Shown: positions 41,537 to 51,913, numbered from the stretch's first letter. The stretch: DNA of 57,656 nt from Streptomyces adelaidensis (GCF_016598475.1 NZ_JAEMUX010000056.1:1-57656); one strand, 5' to 3'. Numbers and translations: made by a program. Notes: generated by a model from the sequence alone, not told the origin.

Positions 41537-42250
41537 ATGGCGCGGAAGATTCTGCTGGTCGATGACGACGAGGCCGTACGTGAGGGGCTGGGACGGCTGC
41601 TGAGATCCGAGGGCTACGAGACCTTGCTCGCCGAGGACGGTCTCGTGGCCCTCGATCTCGTGGGGGCGCCGGGCAGTGGGCCCGATCTCGTGCTCATGGA
41701 CGTCACCATGCCGGGACTCGACGGGCTCGCCGCGACCCGGCGGATCCGGGCCTCCGGTTCCACCGTGCCGATCATGATGATCACCGGCCGGGACGCGGTC
41801 GGCGACCGTATCGTCTCCCTCGACAACGGCGCCGACGACTACCTCGCCAAGCCCTTCGCCCCCGAGGAACTCCTCGCGCGCGTACGGGCGTTGCTGCGCC
41901 GCGGCCAGTGCGTCCCGCTGCACGAGGTCGTCCCGCGCGCGCCCATGGACCGGCTCTCCTACGCCGACGTCGTCATGGACCTCGGCACCCGCGCCGTCTC
42001 CCGCGCCGAACGCTCCCTCACCCTGACCCGCACCGAGTACGCCCTCCTCGAGTACCTCCTCCGCCACCCGGTCAAGGTCCACAGCCGCGCCCGCATCTTC
42101 CGCGAGGTCTGGGGCTTCGACTTCGAGCCGACCTCCAACACCCTCGACGTGTACGTCATGTACCTGCGCCGCAAACTGGAGGGCCGGGGCGAGCCCCGCA
42201 TCATCCACACGGTGCGGGGGACGGGGTACGCGCTGCGCGGGGTCTGGCGC
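41537..42250 (+). CDS. OmpR-family response regulator, 3' end lost, no partner kinase
   Basis: The first ~238 codons form a complete OmpR-type regulator. The receiver has the acidic pair DDD at 9-11, D55 (VLMDVTMPGLDG) and LAKPFAPEEL; the winged helix runs to VRGTGYALRG. No stop follows there: the frame stays open to 43513, running antisense through most of the ABC exporter gene. The extension is Pro/Arg-rich, unlike protein, and begins in a GGGGCTCCGCCCCGGACCCC-type repeat near 42340. The sensor kinase that normally follows is absent. So the 3' end and kinase were probably lost in a rearrangement; the coordinates given stop at the end of the recognisable domain. Confidence 0.75.
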
Positions 42251-42367
42251 ACCTGTGCGGACCAGGCGGACGGTCCCTTCCTCCAGGGGCTGCCGCCCCT
42301 TCGACTCGACCCCGCCCACGTGCACCGGCGCCCTCACGGGGCTCCGCCCCGGACCCCACCAGGGGTG

Positions 42368-44125
42368 CTACGCCCCCCCGACCCCCACCAGATCTCTGAA
42401 TCCCGGCCCCGCCAAGCCCGCGTACACCCCGCCCCTCGCCATCAGCTCCTCATGCGTGCCCGTCTCGACCAGTCGGCCGGCGTCGATGACGAGGATGCGG
42501 TCGGCGTCGGGGGCGAGGGTGAGGTCGTGGGTGATCACCAGGGTGGTGCGGCCGGACATGAGGCGGCGCAGGGGGGCGATGACGCGGCGGGCGGAGAGGG
42601 CGTCGAGGCCGGCTGTGGGTTCGTCGAGGACGAGGACCGGGGCGGAGCGGAGCATGGCGCGGGCGATGGCGACGCGTTGGAGCTGGCCGCCGGAGAGGGT
42701 GGCGGTGCCGGGGGCGATGACGGTGTCGTAGCCGTCGGGGAGGGCGGTGACGAAGTCGTGGGCGGCGGCGGCGCGGGCGGCTCGGACGATCTCGTGGTCC
42801 GGGGCGTCAGGGCGGCCGCAGGCGATGTTCTCGCGGATCGTGCCGTGCACGACGAGGGTCTCCTGGGGCAGGAGGGTCACGTGGTCGCGGAGGAAGCGGA
42901 GGGGGACGTCGGGGAGGGGCACTCCGTCGAGGGAGACGACGCCGGCCGTGGGGTCGTAGAAGCGGGTCAGGAGTTTGGCGAGGGTGGACTTGCCGGCGCC
43001 GCTCGGGCCGGTGATCAGGACGAGTTCGCCCGGGGAGGCCATGAACGTGAGGTTCGTGAGGGAGCTTCCCCGCTCCCCGGGGTAGCCGAAGTGGACTCCG
43101 TGGACGCCGACCCAGCCGCGTACGGGCCAGGCGGGGACCGGGGTCGGCGGGTCGGTGACGACGGGGGCGGTGTCGAGGATCTCCTGGATGCGTTCGGCGC
43201 CGGCCGTGGCGGCGGTGAGCGTCAGGCCCAGCTGTCCGAGGCTGCGGATCGGTGGGTAGAGGTAGCCGAGGAACGCGGCGAACGCGAGCAACTGGCCCAG
43301 TGTCATGCGGCCTTGGGAGATCTCCCAGACGCCGAGTCCGATCACGGCCAGCACGCAGACCGTCTCGACGACCTCCACCAGCTGCTCGTACAGCTCGCTC
43401 GCCCGGCCCCCGCGGACGGACGCCCGCATCCAGGCGCGCGCCTCGCGGTCGAGCCGCCGCTCCTCGTCCCCCTGCCGGTTGTACGCCTGGGTCAGGACGA
43501 TATTGCCCAGTGACTCCTCGACCACCGAGGTGATCGCCCCGTCGGCGGCCCGTTCGTCCCGGCTCGCCCGCTGGATACGGCCGGCGAAGCGGCGGGCGGC
43601 GAGGAGGAAGAGCGGGGCCAGGGCGAAGGTCACCAGGGCCAGGTCCCAGCGCAGCCAGAGGGCGGCGGCGGCGTAGAAGACGGCCGAGAAGGCGGCGGAC
43701 ACGGTGCCGACGACGCCCGACACGACCATCTGTTCGATGGCCTCGACGTCCCCGGTCAGCCGCTCGACCAGGTCGCCCCGCCGGTGCCGGCGGAAGAAGT
43801 CGGGAGGCAGATCCTGGACGTGCCGGAAGACGTTGGCGCGCAGGCGCAGGACGAATCTCTCGGCGGTCCACACGGCCAGCGAGTTGCCCAGATAGCCCAC
43901 GACGGCGCCGACGACCGCGACCGCCAGCCACGCCCCGGCCGGCCCCCAGAAAGCGGCCAGGCTGCCCGCCTGCAGCGCGTTGTCGGTCAGCTCCGCGAAG
44001 AGCAGGATCGACGCCGTCTCGGCGAGTGCGGCCACAATCACACAACCGACTATCGCCGCCAGCCATTTGCGGTCCCCGCCCGTCAGCGGCCAGAACCGCC
44101 CGAATGCGGCGCGAATTCCGGGCAT
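42368..44125 (-). CDS. ABC exporter (fused membrane and ATPase domains)
   Basis: A 585-residue half-transporter of the MsbA/multidrug type. Six transmembrane helices fill about 20-310; the ATPase domain has Walker A GPSGAGKST, Q loop LLPQETL, signature LSGGQLQR, Walker B VLVLDEP and the H-loop VITHDLTL. ATG at 44125 has a strong AAAGGAGGG site. It lies 83 bp downstream of a 40-residue Lys-rich peptide gene, with a stable hairpin between them, which suggests that it exports that peptide or a product of it. No peptidase domain or modifying enzyme is present. It would work as a homodimer. Confidence 0.92.
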   Translation of the reverse strand: MPGIRAAFGRFWPLTGGDRKWLAAIVGCVIVAALAETASILLFAELTDNALQAGSLAAFWGPAGAWLAVAVVGAVVGYLGNSLAVWTAERFVLRLRANVFRHVQDLPPDFFRRHRRGDLVERLTGDVEAIEQMVVSGVVGTVSAAFSAVFYAAAALWLRWDLALVTFALAPLFLLAARRFAGRIQRASRDERAADGAITSVVEESLGNIVLTQAYNRQGDEERRLDREARAWMRASVRGGRASELYEQLVEVVETVCVLAVIGLGVWEISQGRMTLGQLLAFAAFLGYLYPPIRSLGQLGLTLTAATAGAERIQEILDTAPVVTDPPTPVPAWPVRGWVGVHGVHFGYPGERGSSLTNLTFMASPGELVLITGPSGAGKSTLAKLLTRFYDPTAGVVSLDGVPLPDVPLRFLRDHVTLLPQETLVVHGTIRENIACGRPDAPDHEIVRAARAAAAHDFVTALPDGYDTVIAPGTATLSGGQLQRVAIARAMLRSAPVLVLDEPTAGLDALSARRVIAPLRRLMSGRTTLVITHDLTLAPDADRILVIDAGRLVETGTHEELMARGGVYAGLAGPGFRDLVGVGGA

Positions 44126-44160
44126 CCTCGACTCCCTCCTTTCTTCTTTCCCGACATGCC

Positions 44161-44199
44161 CGAGGCGGGGCCCCGGGCGTTTCCGGAGACCCCGCCTCG
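44161..44199 (-). terminator. Hairpin between peptide gene and ABC exporter gene
   Basis: Perfect ten-base arms CGAGGCGGGG and CCCCGCCTCG with a 19-bp loop, 10 bp after the peptide stop codon. It can act as a partial terminator or mRNA stabiliser that makes the peptide message more abundant than the exporter message. Confidence 0.6.
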
Positions 44200-44208
44200 C
44201 AGCCGTGT

Positions 44209-44331
44209 TCAGCAGCCCTTGTTGCCCACCGGACGCTTCTTCGGCGCGCCATGCTTCTTCGCGGGTGCGGCCTTCTCCGGGGCGAGGGGCTTGTGGTTCT
44301 TCTTCACCGGGGCAATCTTGTGGAAGCTCAT
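44209..44331 (-). CDS. 40-residue Lys/Pro-rich peptide with C-terminal Cys (exporter-linked)
   Basis: A short gene with an excellent site (AAGGAG, seven bases before ATG). The peptide has 10 Lys, 1 Arg, 3 His, 6 Pro, 6 Ala and only one Glu. It begins MSFHKIAPVKKNHKP and ends KKRPVGNKGC, so the only Cys is the last residue. It has no signal peptide or hydrophobic segment. It lies just upstream of, and on the same strand as, an ABC exporter, with a hairpin between. The promoter region (44340-44510) is AT-rich for this genome, a sign of tight regulation or transfer. A secreted peptide, RiPP precursor or small nucleic-acid-binding protein are all possible; I do not recognise a family. Confidence 0.65.
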   Translation of the reverse strand: MSFHKIAPVKKNHKPLAPEKAAPAKKHGAPKKRPVGNKGC

Positions 44332-44518
44332 GGTTTTCTCCTTGGTGTTTGTAAGCGCTGTTCGCTTTCGACATGGAAAACACTACGGGACGCCGGATAC
44401 AGAAATCACCAATTCCGCTTAGACCTCGATGAATAACACCTGAGATGAATTTTCAGAGCCCTCCGGGAACCAACCACCCATTCACACAGGATTTATTACG
44501 GGCATTTCCACAAAAAAG

Positions 44519-44559
44519 CGGTTCCCCGCACCCCCGGAAGGGGTGCGGGGAACCGCTCG
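44519..44559 (-). terminator. Strong intrinsic terminator after the 5'-nucleotidase gene
   Basis: Perfect 18-base arms (44519-44536 and 44542-44559) with a 5-base loop, followed on the minus strand by six T. The stem is another copy of the dispersed GGTTCCCCGC element. It also insulates the peptide/exporter promoter region. Confidence 0.9.
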
Positions 44560-44574
44560 ATCAGCCGCGAACGG

Positions 44575-46386
44575 CTAGCCGACGATCGTGATCCGGTTCG
44601 CCGCCGGCGGCGCGATCGGGGTCGCCGCGGAGGAGTTGGCCAGCAGGTACTGCTCAAGGGCGGCCAGGTCGTCCTCGCCGACCAGGTCGTTCGTGCCCTG
44701 GCCCAGCGTGGTGAAGCCGTCGCCGCCGCCCGCGAGGAAGCTGTTCGTCGCGACGCGGTACGTGGCGGCCGGGTCGATGGCGGCACCGTTGAGCTTGACG
44801 GAGTCGACGACGACGCGGTCCGCGCCGGACTTCGTCAGGTCGAGCGTGTACGTGAGACCCGAGGACGGCAGCAGCACCTTCGGGGTCGCCGCGTTCACGC
44901 CGGTGACCTGCTCCTTGAGGATCGAGACGAGCTGAGCGCCCGTGAAGTCCTGCAGATTGACCGTGTTGGAGAACGGCTGGACGGTGAAGCCCTCGGCGTA
45001 GGTGACCACGCCGTCGCCCTCGGCGCCCTTGGCCGCGTAGGTCAGGGGCGCGCGGACGCCACCGGGGTTCATCAGCGCGAGGTCGACCTCGGGGTCCAGC
45101 GCCTTGCCGTACCAGTACTGCGCGTCGGCGATGAGGTCACCCATCGGCGACTCGGTGCCGGTGCTCGGGACGTCGGCCGATATGTAGCCGATGGCGCGGT
45201 TGCCGACGGGCGCGGCCAGGGTGTTCCACTTGCTGATGAGGGCCGTCATGTCGGCGGCCTTCGTCACGTCACGGGTGACGACGTGGTTGGCGGACTTCAC
45301 GGCCGTACGGGCGATGTCGCCGGTCAGACGGTCGTAGGTCAGCGTCGTGTCGGTGTACAGCCGGCCGAAGGACGCGGCCGAGGTCACCATGCGCGGCTTG
45401 CCCGCCGGGTCGTTGATCGTGCAGGCGTACGCGGCGTGCGTGTGGCCCGTGACGACGGCGTCGACCTTCGAGGTGATGTTCTTGGCGATGTCGACGATCG
45501 GACCGGAGATGCCGTCACCGGCGCCGGGCGAGTCGCAGTCGTAGTTGTACGACGTGGAGGCCGGCGCACCGCCCTCGTGGATCAGCGCGACGACGGACTT
45601 GACGCCCTGGCGCTCCAGCTCCTTGGCGTACTTGTTGATCGTCTCGACCTCGTCCTTGAAGGTGAGGCCCTTGACGCCCTCGGCGGAGACGACGCCCGGG
45701 GTGTCCTCCAGGGTCACACCGATGAAGCCGACCTTGACGCCGTTCTTCTTCCACACCCAGTAGGGCTTCAGGAGCGGCTTCTTGGTCTTGTTCTCGATGA
45801 CGTTCGCGGCGAGGTACGGGAAGTTCGCGCCCTCGAACGTCTCACCGTCGACGTAGCAGCCGGCGGTGGGGTGGCAGCCGCCCTTCTGCAGGCGGGACAG
45901 TTCCTTCGCGCCCTCGTCGAACTCGTGGTTGCCGACGCTCGTCACATCGAGGTCGAGCCCGTTGAGCGCCTCGATGGTGGGCTCGTCGTGGAAGAGACCC
46001 GAGATCAGCGGCGAGGCGCCGACCATGTCACCGGCGGCCGCCGTGATCGAGTACTTGTTGTCCTGGCGGGCGTCGCGCAGATGCGTGGCCAGGTACTCGA
46101 CACCACCGGCGTCGATGGTCTCGGTGGTGCCGTCCTCGTGCAGCTCGGTGACCCGGCCCGAGGAACCGGCCGGCGGCTCCAGGTTGCCGTGCAGGTCGTT
46201 GAACGACAGCAGCTGTACGTCCTGGTACCGGCTCGGCTTGTGCTTGCCGGGCTTGTACGAGTTGGCCTCACCGGCGCTGGCCGGAAGCGCCGCGGTCAGC
46301 GCGCCGACGGTCGCGAGGCCCGCCGCGACGGCGAGGATCCGGTTGCGGCGGCTGCTGCGGCGTTGCGCATGGGGTGTGGCTGACAT
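44575..46386 (-). CDS. Secreted 5'-nucleotidase/2',3'-cyclic phosphodiesterase family protein
   Basis: A 603-residue exported metallophosphatase. A signal peptide (RRNRILAVAAGLATVGALTA, cleavage after ASAG) precedes the metallophosphoesterase domain with LSFNDLHGNLEP, AAAGDMVGASP, VTSVGNHEFDEG, ALIHEGG and VTGHTHAAYAC. The 5'-nucleotidase C-terminal domain follows (MGDLIADAQYWYG, LMNPGGVRAPL, GGGDGFTTL). It releases phosphate from nucleotides outside the cell and in related species is part of the phosphate-starvation response. ATG at 46386 has AGGGGGG upstream. I did not find a convincing PHO box. Confidence 0.93.
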   Translation of the reverse strand: MSATPHAQRRSSRRNRILAVAAGLATVGALTAALPASAGEANSYKPGKHKPSRYQDVQLLSFNDLHGNLEPPAGSSGRVTELHEDGTTETIDAGGVEYLATHLRDARQDNKYSITAAAGDMVGASPLISGLFHDEPTIEALNGLDLDVTSVGNHEFDEGAKELSRLQKGGCHPTAGCYVDGETFEGANFPYLAANVIENKTKKPLLKPYWVWKKNGVKVGFIGVTLEDTPGVVSAEGVKGLTFKDEVETINKYAKELERQGVKSVVALIHEGGAPASTSYNYDCDSPGAGDGISGPIVDIAKNITSKVDAVVTGHTHAAYACTINDPAGKPRMVTSAASFGRLYTDTTLTYDRLTGDIARTAVKSANHVVTRDVTKAADMTALISKWNTLAAPVGNRAIGYISADVPSTGTESPMGDLIADAQYWYGKALDPEVDLALMNPGGVRAPLTYAAKGAEGDGVVTYAEGFTVQPFSNTVNLQDFTGAQLVSILKEQVTGVNAATPKVLLPSSGLTYTLDLTKSGADRVVVDSVKLNGAAIDPAATYRVATNSFLAGGGDGFTTLGQGTNDLVGEDDLAALEQYLLANSSAATPIAPPAANRITIVG

Positions 46387-46645
46387 GTGCCCCCCTGGAT
46401 TCGTGAGAAGTAAGAGAAACGTGAGAACAGGCCCCGTCCGGCCGAAGCGTAGGGTCAACGCGCGTAGCGCGGGAGGGGGTTCATGGTTACGACCTGATTG
46501 CCGTTAGGGAGAACCAGTGGCAAAGGGGGACAACACCAGGGGCGCGGGGACCTGCGCGACCAGCCGAATCCAGCCCGCACCCGCCCACCCGCAGCCGGCC
46601 TTGAGCTCATAGGCGCCCCAGCACAGCGGAGCTAACCTCGTACCC

Positions 46646-47572
46646 ATGACCAGCGACGACACGGCCACCCCCGGCGGAGCCCGCCGCATCGAAACCCGCC
46701 TGGAACTCACCCCCGGCCAGAAGGCAGCCGTCCTCACCCTCCTCGAAGAGTCCGCCGAGGTCGACGGCCAACAGGCCGTGTCCGAGCAAGGCCGCCTCCA
46801 GCTCCGCGGCGGCCCCCGCGAGGGCGTACGGCATCTCCTCCTCGGCGTCGACGACGAGCTGATCGGCTACGCGCAGCTGGAGGACACCGACCCGGTGGAG
46901 GCCCCGGCCGCCGAGCTGGTCGTCCACCCCTCCCACCGCGGCCGGGGCCACGGCCGCGCCCTCGGCTCCGCGCTGCTCGCCGAGTCGGGCAAGCGCCTGC
47001 GCGTCTGGGCGCACGGCGGCCACTCCGCCGCCCGCCATCTCGCCCAGGTCCTCGGCCTGACCCTGTTCCGCGAACTGCGCCAGATGCGCCGCTCCCTGGC
47101 CGATTTCGATCCACCGGAGCCGGTCCTCCCCGAGGGCGTCAGCGTCCGCGCCTTCGTCCCCGGCGAGGACGACACGGCCTGGCTCGCCGCCAACGCGGAC
47201 GCGTTCGCCCACCACCCCGAACAGGGCGCCCTCACCCAGCGCGACCTCGACGACCGCGAGGCCGAGCCCTGGTTCGACCCGGCCGGTTTCTTCCTGGCCT
47301 TCCGGGGCGACGAACTCGTCGGCTTCCACTGGACGAAGGTCCACGCGGCCGAGCGGATCGGCGAGGTGTACGTCGTCGGCGTCCGCGCCGGCGCCCAGGG
47401 CGGCGGCCTCGGCAAGGCCCTCACCACGATCGGCCTCCGCCACCTGGCCGCCCAGAGCCTGCCCACCGCGATGCTCTACGTCGACGCGGACAACAAGGCG
47501 GCGGTGACCGTGTACGAACGGCTGGGATTCGTGACGTACGAGACGGATCTGATGTATCGCAGCGAGACCTGA
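46646..47572 (+). CDS. mshD: Mycothiol synthase
   Basis: A 308-residue protein with two GNAT domains. The N-terminal domain has the loop VVHPSHRGRGHGRAL; the active C-terminal domain has VYVVGVRAGAQGGGLGKALTTIGLRHL and ends in YVDADNKAAVTVYERLGFVTYETD. It acetylates Cys-GlcN-Ins with acetyl-CoA, the last step of mycothiol synthesis. Place and length fit MshD. About 70 bp after it, two copies of a GAACCGTAGCGGGAGC-type repeat occur. Confidence 0.95.
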   Translation: MTSDDTATPGGARRIETRLELTPGQKAAVLTLLEESAEVDGQQAVSEQGRLQLRGGPREGVRHLLLGVDDELIGYAQLEDTDPVEAPAAELVVHPSHRGRGHGRALGSALLAESGKRLRVWAHGGHSAARHLAQVLGLTLFRELRQMRRSLADFDPPEPVLPEGVSVRAFVPGEDDTAWLAANADAFAHHPEQGALTQRDLDDREAEPWFDPAGFFLAFRGDELVGFHWTKVHAAERIGEVYVVGVRAGAQGGGLGKALTTIGLRHLAAQSLPTAMLYVDADNKAAVTVYERLGFVTYETDLMYRSET

Positions 47573-47577
47573 CGAAC

Positions 47578-47612
47578 CGTAGCGGGAGCCGATGAACCGT
47601 AGCGGGAGCTGA
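47578..47612. repeat. Tandem repeat GAACCGTAGCGGGAGC after mshD
   Basis: Two near-perfect copies of GATGAACCGTAGCGGGAGC-type sequence follow the mshD stop, with a 19-base period. It may have arisen by local duplication; no function is evident. Confidence 0.6.
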
Positions 47613-47672
47613 CGTAACGGAAGTTGTCCACAGGCTGGGGGCGGTGTTGTTGACACCGCCCCCTCTCTTGCG

Positions 47673-47706
47673 CCACCCTTTCACTACTCAATTAGTGAAA
47701 GGGTGG
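47673..47706. promoter_or_regulatory. Operator-like inverted repeat overlapping the ytrA-type start
   Basis: Perfect 14-base arms CCACCCTTTCACTA (47673-47686) and TAGTGAAAGGGTGG (47693-47706) with a 6-bp spacer. The right arm covers the proposed GTG start at 47703, so regulator binding would block both transcription and a leaderless start. Confidence 0.75.
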
Positions 47707-48115
47707 TTGTCCGAGTGGTCGAGTACCGCATCGACCGGCGCAGCGGTGTCGCCACCTACGTGCAGATCGTGCAGCAGACCAAACAGGCCCTGCGGCTCGG
47801 CCTGCTGGAGCCCGGCGACAAGCTCCCCACGGCCCGCGAGGTCGTGGAAGCCACCGCGATCAACCCGAACACGGTGCTGAAGGCCTACCGCGAGCTGGAG
47901 CGCGAGGGCCTGGTCGAGGCCCGCCGCGGCCTCGGCACGTTCGTACGGAAGTCACTGGTCATCACCCCGGTCGACTCCCCGCTGCGGGCCGAGCTGGACG
48001 CCTGGGCCGTACGGGCCCGGGAGACCGGCCTCGAACGGGACGACGTGGCGGCGCTCTTCACATCCGTACTGGACGAACACTTCACGGCAGCTCAGGCAGA
48101 TCAGGGGGACGACGC

Positions 48116-48119
<4 letters not shown>
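47703..48119 (+). CDS. GntR-family regulator, YtrA type
   Basis: A 138-residue YtrA-subfamily regulator: a winged helix (YVQIVQQTKQALRLGLLEPGDKLPTAREVVEATAINPNTVLKAYREL) plus a short helical dimerisation tail, with no effector domain. YtrA regulators normally repress their own ABC transporter operon, as here (four transporter genes follow, all overlapping by four bases). The start is GTG at 47703 or GTG at 47715 (VVEYRIDRR); no Shine-Dalgarno sequence is seen, so leaderless translation is likely. Confidence 0.92.
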
Positions 48120-49086
<967 letters not shown>

Positions 49087-49090
<4 letters not shown>

Positions 49091-50076
49091 GCGCCGCCGT
49101 GACCGTCACCGCCGCGAAGGCCCCGGTCTCCCGGCCCGTGAGCCCGACCCGGAGCCTGGCCCGGGCGATGCTCCGCCTGCACCAGTCGGCGTGGTGGTTC
49201 TGGGGCCTGTTGGTGGCCCTGACCGGCGGCGGGCTGCTGTGGGCCGCCGGGCCCGGCGTGGACGCGGCCTGGACCGAGTACCTGGCCGCCGGGTGCCCGA
49301 AGGCCGACTACTGCGGGACGGGCCCCGCGTACAACCGGTACGAGCTCGCGGTCACCCTCGGCACCTTCGTCCTCCTCATCGCCCCGGTCCTGATCGGCGC
49401 CTGGGCGGGCGGCGCCCTGATCGCCCGCGAGTTCGAGAGCGGCACCGCCCGGCTGGCCTGGACCCAGTCCGTCACCCCGGCCCGCTGGCTGGCCGCCAAG
49501 CTCGCCGTCCCGGCCGCCGTGATCGTCTCGGGCACGGTCCTGCTGACCCTGCTGAACCGCCTGGCGTGGTGGTCGGAAGCCGACCTGCGGCACGCGCTCG
49601 GCACACGGGACTGGTTCAACCCCATCACCTTCATGGCCAACGGCCCCGCCGCCACCGCCTACGCCCTGCTCGCCCTGGCCGTCGGCGTCCTCGCCGGCCT
49701 GCTGATCCGCCGCTCGCTGCCCGCGCTCGCCGTCGGTCTCCTGGGCGTGGCCGCCGCCATGAGCACGCTCCAGTCGTACCGTCATCGGCTGTGGCCGGTC
49801 GAGACCGCCGTCTCCAAGTCCCCGGCCCCGGACTGGACGGGCGAGCTCGTCGACCAAGGCCTCATCACCACCTCGGGCCGACGCGTCTCGTCCGTGGGCT
49901 GCGCGGACGTCGCCTGCGACCGGACCGACGTCGCCCAGTACTACACCGACTTCCACCCCTCCTCCCACTTCTGGCCCCTCCAGCTCGTCCAGACCGGCAT
50001 CGCCCTCACCGTCACCGCCCTGCTGGTCCTGGCCACGTTCCGCCTGCTGCGCCGCCTCCCGGGAGGGGCCGTATGA
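49087..50076 (+). CDS. ABC transporter permease 1
   Basis: A 329-residue membrane protein with about six transmembrane segments and a long extracytoplasmic loop near the C-terminus (Cys in GCADVACD). The cytoplasmic block GTARLAWTQSVTPARWLAAKLAVPA is shared almost unchanged with the next two genes, so the three permeases are recent paralogues. It also shares DFHPSSHFWPLQL with permease 2. The start overlaps the ATPase stop (ATGA). Confidence 0.92.
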
Positions 50077-51074
50077 CCGCCTCCATGGCCGCGACCATCA
50101 CCGGCCCGCGCACGAGGCGGGGTCCCCGCGGCCTGACCTGGGCGATGCTCCGCCTGCACTTCTGGGCGGCGGTGTGCTGGGCGCTGCTGGTCCTCGTGGC
50201 CGCCGGGGCGCTGCTGTGGGCGTACGGACCGGGCGGGGACGCCGCCTCGGCCGAGTACTACGCGAACGCGTGCCGCGACGGCGTGGCGAACCCGGGCTGC
50301 GACGACACGGCTCCCGCGATGGGCCGGTACGACACGGCCATCACCGTCGGCTCCCGGCTGATCACGTTCGCGCCCCTGCTCGTCGCCGTCTGGGCGGGAG
50401 CCGCGCTGATCGGCCGCGAACTGGAGAACGGCACGGACCGGCTGGCCTGGACCCAGTCCGTCACCCCGGCCCGCTGGCTGGCCGCCAAGCTGGCCGTGCC
50501 CGCCGCCCTGCTCACCTCCGGCACCCTCCTGCTCGTCCTCCTGCACCGCCTGATGTGGTCCTCGCACACCGGGCTGTGGACGTCAGCGGGCATCTGGGAA
50601 TGGCACGAGAGCCCGATCTTCGTGTCCAACGGGCCGGTCGCCGTCGCCCAGGTCCTGCTCGGCCTCGCGGTCGGCGTCCTGGCCGGCCTGCTCACCCGCC
50701 GCTCCCTGCCCGCGCTCGGCTACGGCTTCGTCGTCATGACGGCCCTGCTCCAGGCACTCGAAACGCTGCGCCCGTACCTGTGGCCGGCGAAGACCGCGAC
50801 GGCGCCGGTGACCGAGGACTCTCCCGACTACCTCGGCATGACCGTCGCCGAGGGCGGCCTCACCCCCACCGGCGCCCGCGTCCCGAACCCCTGCCTGACG
50901 GACGAGGGCTGCGTCCTCGGCCGCGACGTCGTCAGCCACTACCGCGACTTCCACCCCTCCTCCCACTTCTGGCCCCTCCAGCTCATCGAGACCGGCATCG
51001 CCCTCGCCGTCACCGCCCTGCTGGTCCTGGCCGCCTTCCACCTTCTCCGCCGGCGTACGGGAGGCACCCCATGA
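50073..51074 (+). CDS. ABC transporter permease 2
   Basis: A 333-residue paralogue of permease 1: same topology, the LENGTDRLAWTQSVTPARW block, the extracytoplasmic Cys pair (NPCLTDEGC) and DFHPSSHFWPLQLIETG before the last helix. It overlaps both neighbours by four bases. Confidence 0.92.
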   Translation: MTASMAATITGPRTRRGPRGLTWAMLRLHFWAAVCWALLVLVAAGALLWAYGPGGDAASAEYYANACRDGVANPGCDDTAPAMGRYDTAITVGSRLITFAPLLVAVWAGAALIGRELENGTDRLAWTQSVTPARWLAAKLAVPAALLTSGTLLLVLLHRLMWSSHTGLWTSAGIWEWHESPIFVSNGPVAVAQVLLGLAVGVLAGLLTRRSLPALGYGFVVMTALLQALETLRPYLWPAKTATAPVTEDSPDYLGMTVAEGGLTPTGARVPNPCLTDEGCVLGRDVVSHYRDFHPSSHFWPLQLIETGIALAVTALLVLAAFHLLRRRTGGTP

Positions 51075-51913
51075 CCGCCGCGACCACGCCCGGTACCCCC
51101 GCCACCCGCCGCGGCCCTCACCTCCGCTTCCGTCCCCGCCTCCGTGGCGCGGCCTGGGCCGCGGGGCGGCTGCACCGCTCGGCGCTGCTGGTGTGGGGCG
51201 CGTATGTGCTGGCGATGGCCGGCTGGCTGCTCTGGCTGCGGTTCGTCACGATGCACGAGATCCGTCAGGAGGGTGCCGACTGCGCGGGCAGGTGCGTCGA
51301 CCTCGAGACGGCGATGTCGTACAGCACGAACCTGAGCATGATCGGCACCCTCGTCTCCTACCTCTGCTACGGCGTGGCCGCCTGGGCCGGTGCCGCCCTG
51401 ACCGGCCGCGACCTGGAGACCGGCACGGCCCAGCTGGCCTGGACCCAGTCGATCACCCCGGCCCGCTGGCTGACCGCCAAGCTGGCCGTGCCCGCCGTCG
51501 CACTCGTCCTCGGCACCACCGTCCTGGTGCTGCTCTACCGCTGGGTCTGGGCAGCGGACCGGGCCGCGACGGGCGACGAGTGGTACTACCCCGACCCGAT
51601 GGTGAACCGAGGCCCCCTGCTCGTGGCGTACGCCCTGTGCGCGCTGGCCGTCGGTGCCCTGGCGGGCCTCGCCCTGAGACGCGCACTGCCCGCCCTGTCC
51701 GTGGCCGCCGGCTTAATGACCTGGTTCCACGTCTACCTCGACCGGCACACCGACGAGCTGTGGCCCACGGATGCGTACACCGGTACGTACGTCGAAGGCC
51801 GCCCGGCCTCGCACTTCTGGCCCTTGCACCTCATGGCCACCGGCACAGTCCTCGCCGTCACCGCCCTCGCCACCGCCGCCGCCTTCTGGCTGCTGCGCCG
51901 CCGCACCCGCTGA
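51071..51913 (+). CDS. ABC transporter permease 3
   Basis: A 280-residue paralogue of the two preceding permeases but about 50 residues shorter, because the extracytoplasmic loop is reduced (no Cys pair there). It keeps LETGTAQLAWTQSITPARWL and ASHFWPLHLMATG. Three homologous permeases with one ATPase suggest a hetero-oligomeric or redundant membrane part. It is the last gene of the operon. Confidence 0.92.
   Translation: MTAATTPGTPATRRGPHLRFRPRLRGAAWAAGRLHRSALLVWGAYVLAMAGWLLWLRFVTMHEIRQEGADCAGRCVDLETAMSYSTNLSMIGTLVSYLCYGVAAWAGAALTGRDLETGTAQLAWTQSITPARWLTAKLAVPAVALVLGTTVLVLLYRWVWAADRAATGDEWYYPDPMVNRGPLLVAYALCALAVGALAGLALRRALPALSVAAGLMTWFHVYLDRHTDELWPTDAYTGTYVEGRPASHFWPLHLMATGTVLAVTALATAAAFWLLRRRTR

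Noticed and set aside
46387..46645. PHO box upstream of the 5'-nucleotidase gene
   Set aside because: GTTCATGGTTA-like sequence at about 46479 does not form the 11-base direct repeats needed; a profile scan would be decisive.
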